The position numbers and the translations under genes were made by a program. Below are positions 6,612-8,095 of a stretch of DNA of 8,095 bases, piece by piece; within the stretch, counting starts at the first letter, position 1; each line of letters starts with the position of its first letter. The stretch covers positions 1 through 8,095 of the forward strand of contig JANXRR010000609.1 of the NCBI GenBank assembly GCA_025356795.1, given 5' to 3'. The notes beneath the pieces are model-generated. The model saw only the letters and a list, made by a program, of their open reading frames with translations, was not told where the DNA came from and searched no databases. This DNA comes from Bacteroidia bacterium (GTDB taxonomy: Bacteria; Bacteroidota; Bacteroidia; Cytophagales; Cyclobacteriaceae).

Positions 6612-8095
6612 TTACTGTTCGGTTTCAAACTCCAGCGGGTATCGTTTTGATTCACCGAGGCGTATTGTCAGTGCGTTCACTTCTTTTTTTAATTCAATCA
6701 TTCTTGATTCGCGGTTTACCATAGCATTATTGAACCTGGTAATCTCCTCCATGTTTTCCACCAATTGCTGCTCCGCTACTTTACGAGCAGTAATATCCAC
6801 AAAGGTGATTACCACACCATTGATGCGGTCTTCGGTTGTGCGGTAAGGAGAAATGCGCATGATAGCAACTTTGCCTTCCTTGATTTTTACTTCACGCTCT
6901 GCAGGTACAAGTTTATCTAAAACCATTTCTGCATCTTGCACCAAGTCATGATATTCCAGCTTGCCGGTAATATCGCTTAATGGCCGGCCGTAATCTGCAC
7001 CAATGAGATTGAAGATATTTTTTGCGGCAGGCGTAAATAAAACTACACGCAGGCTGCGGTCCAAAAAGATGGTTCCTATATCCGTAGAGTTAATCAGATT
7101 TTGCAAGTTGTTATTGGTAAGAGAGGTTTCCTCAATCTTGACTTTCAACTCCTGGTTTACGGTTCGTAATTCCTCATTGATAGATTGTAATTCTTCCTTG
7201 CTTGTTTCCAGTTCTTCTGCTGCCGAGCGCAACTCTTCGTTTAATGCCTGTAGCTCTTCATTAGATGCTTTTAATTCTTCCTGTTGATACTCATGCTGTT
7301 CATTGGAGGCGCGCAACTGTGTTTTTACCCTCATCAGTTCTTCTTCCAAATGCATTGCAATCGGCTCATCGGAGGCGATGTGGGTTTTCTGTTCTGCTTT
7401 ATCACCGGAGTCAACAGAAGCTTCAAACAATACCAATATAAAACCTCTTGCCGTATCATCTGCCCGCAATACAGGGCGTACATGAATATTAATCAGTTGA
7501 GGTTCATTATTGATGTTTACTTTAATGCCACGCACTTCCATTGGCACTTTGCGCTGCACTGCCTGGTAAAGTGCAGAGCGAAGCTCCAGCCGTAACTCTG
7601 GCTTTATAAGTTTTAATAAATTTTTCGATGGCTCACCTCCCGAAATCTGAAAATAAACACCGGCACGTTCAGAGAGATGTACAACTTCATACTCTTGATT
7701 TATTACTACCGAAGGCGAGGCATATTGCTCCAACAACTGCTGATGCAAATCGCCATACGAAATACGCTCCAGTATTTTATTCTCCTGCTCTTGCGATTGA
7801 GAATTCATAGGTTTGTCAATACGGAAATTTGGTACTGACTCCGGAATAGGATAAGCACGCATGGATGCCTGCCTGCTTTGGTAGATATGATTTTCGCGGT
7901 TATAGCTTGCATACAAATCGGAGGAACTGTCAACCGATTCAGCAGTGCCGAGGAACAAAAATGCTCCGGGTTTGAGTGCGAAATGAAATGTTTCCGTTGT
8001 GCGCTCCTGGGCCACCTGGTTGAGGTAAATCATCACATTACGACAGCTTATCATATCGAGGTGAGAGAAAGGCGGGTCTTTTAAAAAATTGTGGT
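6612..8095 (-). CDS. CheR-type methyltransferase with PAS domains (C-terminal part of a probable CheB/CheR fusion), 5' end outside window
   Basis: The frame stays open through the right edge. Codons 8055-8093 encode HNFLKDPPFSHLD ahead of MISCRNVMIYLN, together the conserved CheR block for S-adenosylmethionine binding, so the Met at 8054 is internal. About 493 residues are visible. Counting from that Met: end of the methyltransferase domain with ALKPGAFLFLGTAES (26-40), PAS-like domain 1 (about 99-212), heptad coiled coil (about 235-320), PAS-like domain 2 (about 312-425) ending VVITFVDITARK (414-425), and a short helical tail ending at the TAA, 6614-6612. CheR methylates glutamates of chemoreceptors. 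Proteins with this C-terminal layout usually carry a CheB methylesterase domain before CheR, but that part is not visible here, so CheB is inferred. No receptor, CheA or CheW gene is in view. The sensor kinase gene follows after 11 bases, implying one operon and one pathway. Confidence 0.9.
   Translation of the reverse strand, partial: HNFLKDPPFSHLDMISCRNVMIYLNQVAQERTTETFHFALKPGAFLFLGTAESVDSSSDLYASYNRENHIYQSRQASMRAYPIPESVPNFRIDKPMNSQSQEQENKILERISYGDLHQQLLEQYASPSVVINQEYEVVHLSERAGVYFQISGGEPSKNLLKLIKPELRLELRSALYQAVQRKVPMEVRGIKVNINNEPQLINIHVRPVLRADDTARGFILVLFEASVDSGDKAEQKTHIASDEPIAMHLEEELMRVKTQLRASNEQHEYQQEELKASNEELQALNEELRSAAEELETSKEELQSINEELRTVNQELKVKIEETSLTNNNLQNLINSTDIGTIFLDRSLRVVLFTPAAKNIFNLIGADYGRPLSDITGKLEYHDLVQDAEMVLDKLVPAEREVKIKEGKVAIMRISPYRTTEDRINGVVITFVDITARKVAEQQLVENMEEITRFNNAMVNRESRMIELKKEVNALTIRLGESKRYPLEFETEQ
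7134..7280 (-). repeat. Seven in-register heptads (EEL repeat) forming a signalling coiled coil
   Basis: Residues 259-307, counted from the Met codon at 8054, break into seven consecutive 7-residue units: EELKASN, EELQALN, EELRSAA, EELETSK, EELQSIN, EELRTVN, QELKVKI. Leu at the third position of each unit gives a continuous hydrophobic stripe. At DNA level this is a degenerate 21-base tandem repeat. It links the two PAS-like domains and probably forms a parallel dimeric helix that transmits conformational signals. Similar EEL-rich helices are known in CheB/CheR fusion proteins. Confidence 0.8.

Noticed and set aside
6598..6614. Possibility that the two minus-strand signalling genes are one gene broken by a frameshift
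   Set aside because: The upstream protein ends with a helical tail ending RLGESKRYPLEFETEQ, which looks like a natural terminus from family recollection. The kinase has its own ATG and a polar N-terminus, so two separate genes fit better.
3229..8095. Horizontal transfer of the signalling genes
   Set aside because: No composition shift, tRNA, integrase, direct-repeat border or mobile element was seen by eye.

Overview
The window looks like a chromosomal segment of a Bacteroidota bacterium, possibly Cytophagales-like. This is inferred from the AT-leaning base composition, genes starting without clear Shine-Dalgarno sequences, the histidine-kinase box of the form ISSHDLQEPLRKMQTF, and a secreted M24 peptidase of a type common in that phylum. 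No tRNA, rRNA, CRISPR array, insertion sequence or phage gene was seen.

Left half (about 107-3023, plus strand): four tightly packed genes run in one direction and probably form one transcription unit. They encode a hotdog-fold acyl-CoA thioesterase, a secreted M24-family metallopeptidase (Xaa-Pro aminopeptidase/prolidase type), a PlsC-type 1-acyl-glycerol-3-phosphate acyltransferase, and GatC, the small subunit of the Asp/Glu-tRNA amidotransferase. The second and third overlap by 4 bases (ATGA) and the third and fourth by 26 bases. The group mixes lipid metabolism, peptide turnover and translation fidelity, so it reads as a housekeeping cluster and not as one pathway. gatA and gatB are not in view.

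Middle (3024-3228): a 205-base intergenic stretch between convergent genes. It has no plausible gene but several inverted repeats, including a 12-base perfect palindrome followed by a T6 run on the minus strand (a candidate terminator) and two GCTTAAGC palindromes exactly 30 bases apart.

Right half (3229-8095, minus strand): two signalling genes separated by 11 bases. The upstream one is cut by the right edge of the window. It is the C-terminal part of a CheR-type (probably CheB/CheR fusion) methyltransferase protein with two PAS-like domains flanking a very regular heptad coiled coil. The downstream one is a 1123-residue soluble sensor histidine kinase with three GAF and two PAS domains, a HisKA dimerisation domain and a complete ATPase domain, but no membrane segment and no receiver domain. 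They probably work together as a cytoplasmic sensory module that is not classical chemotaxis. The output response regulator is not in the window.

The signalling pair is the least routine part of the window. It resembles a known class of CheB/CheR-PAS-kinase proteins, here divided between two genes, so I do not claim a wholly new system.
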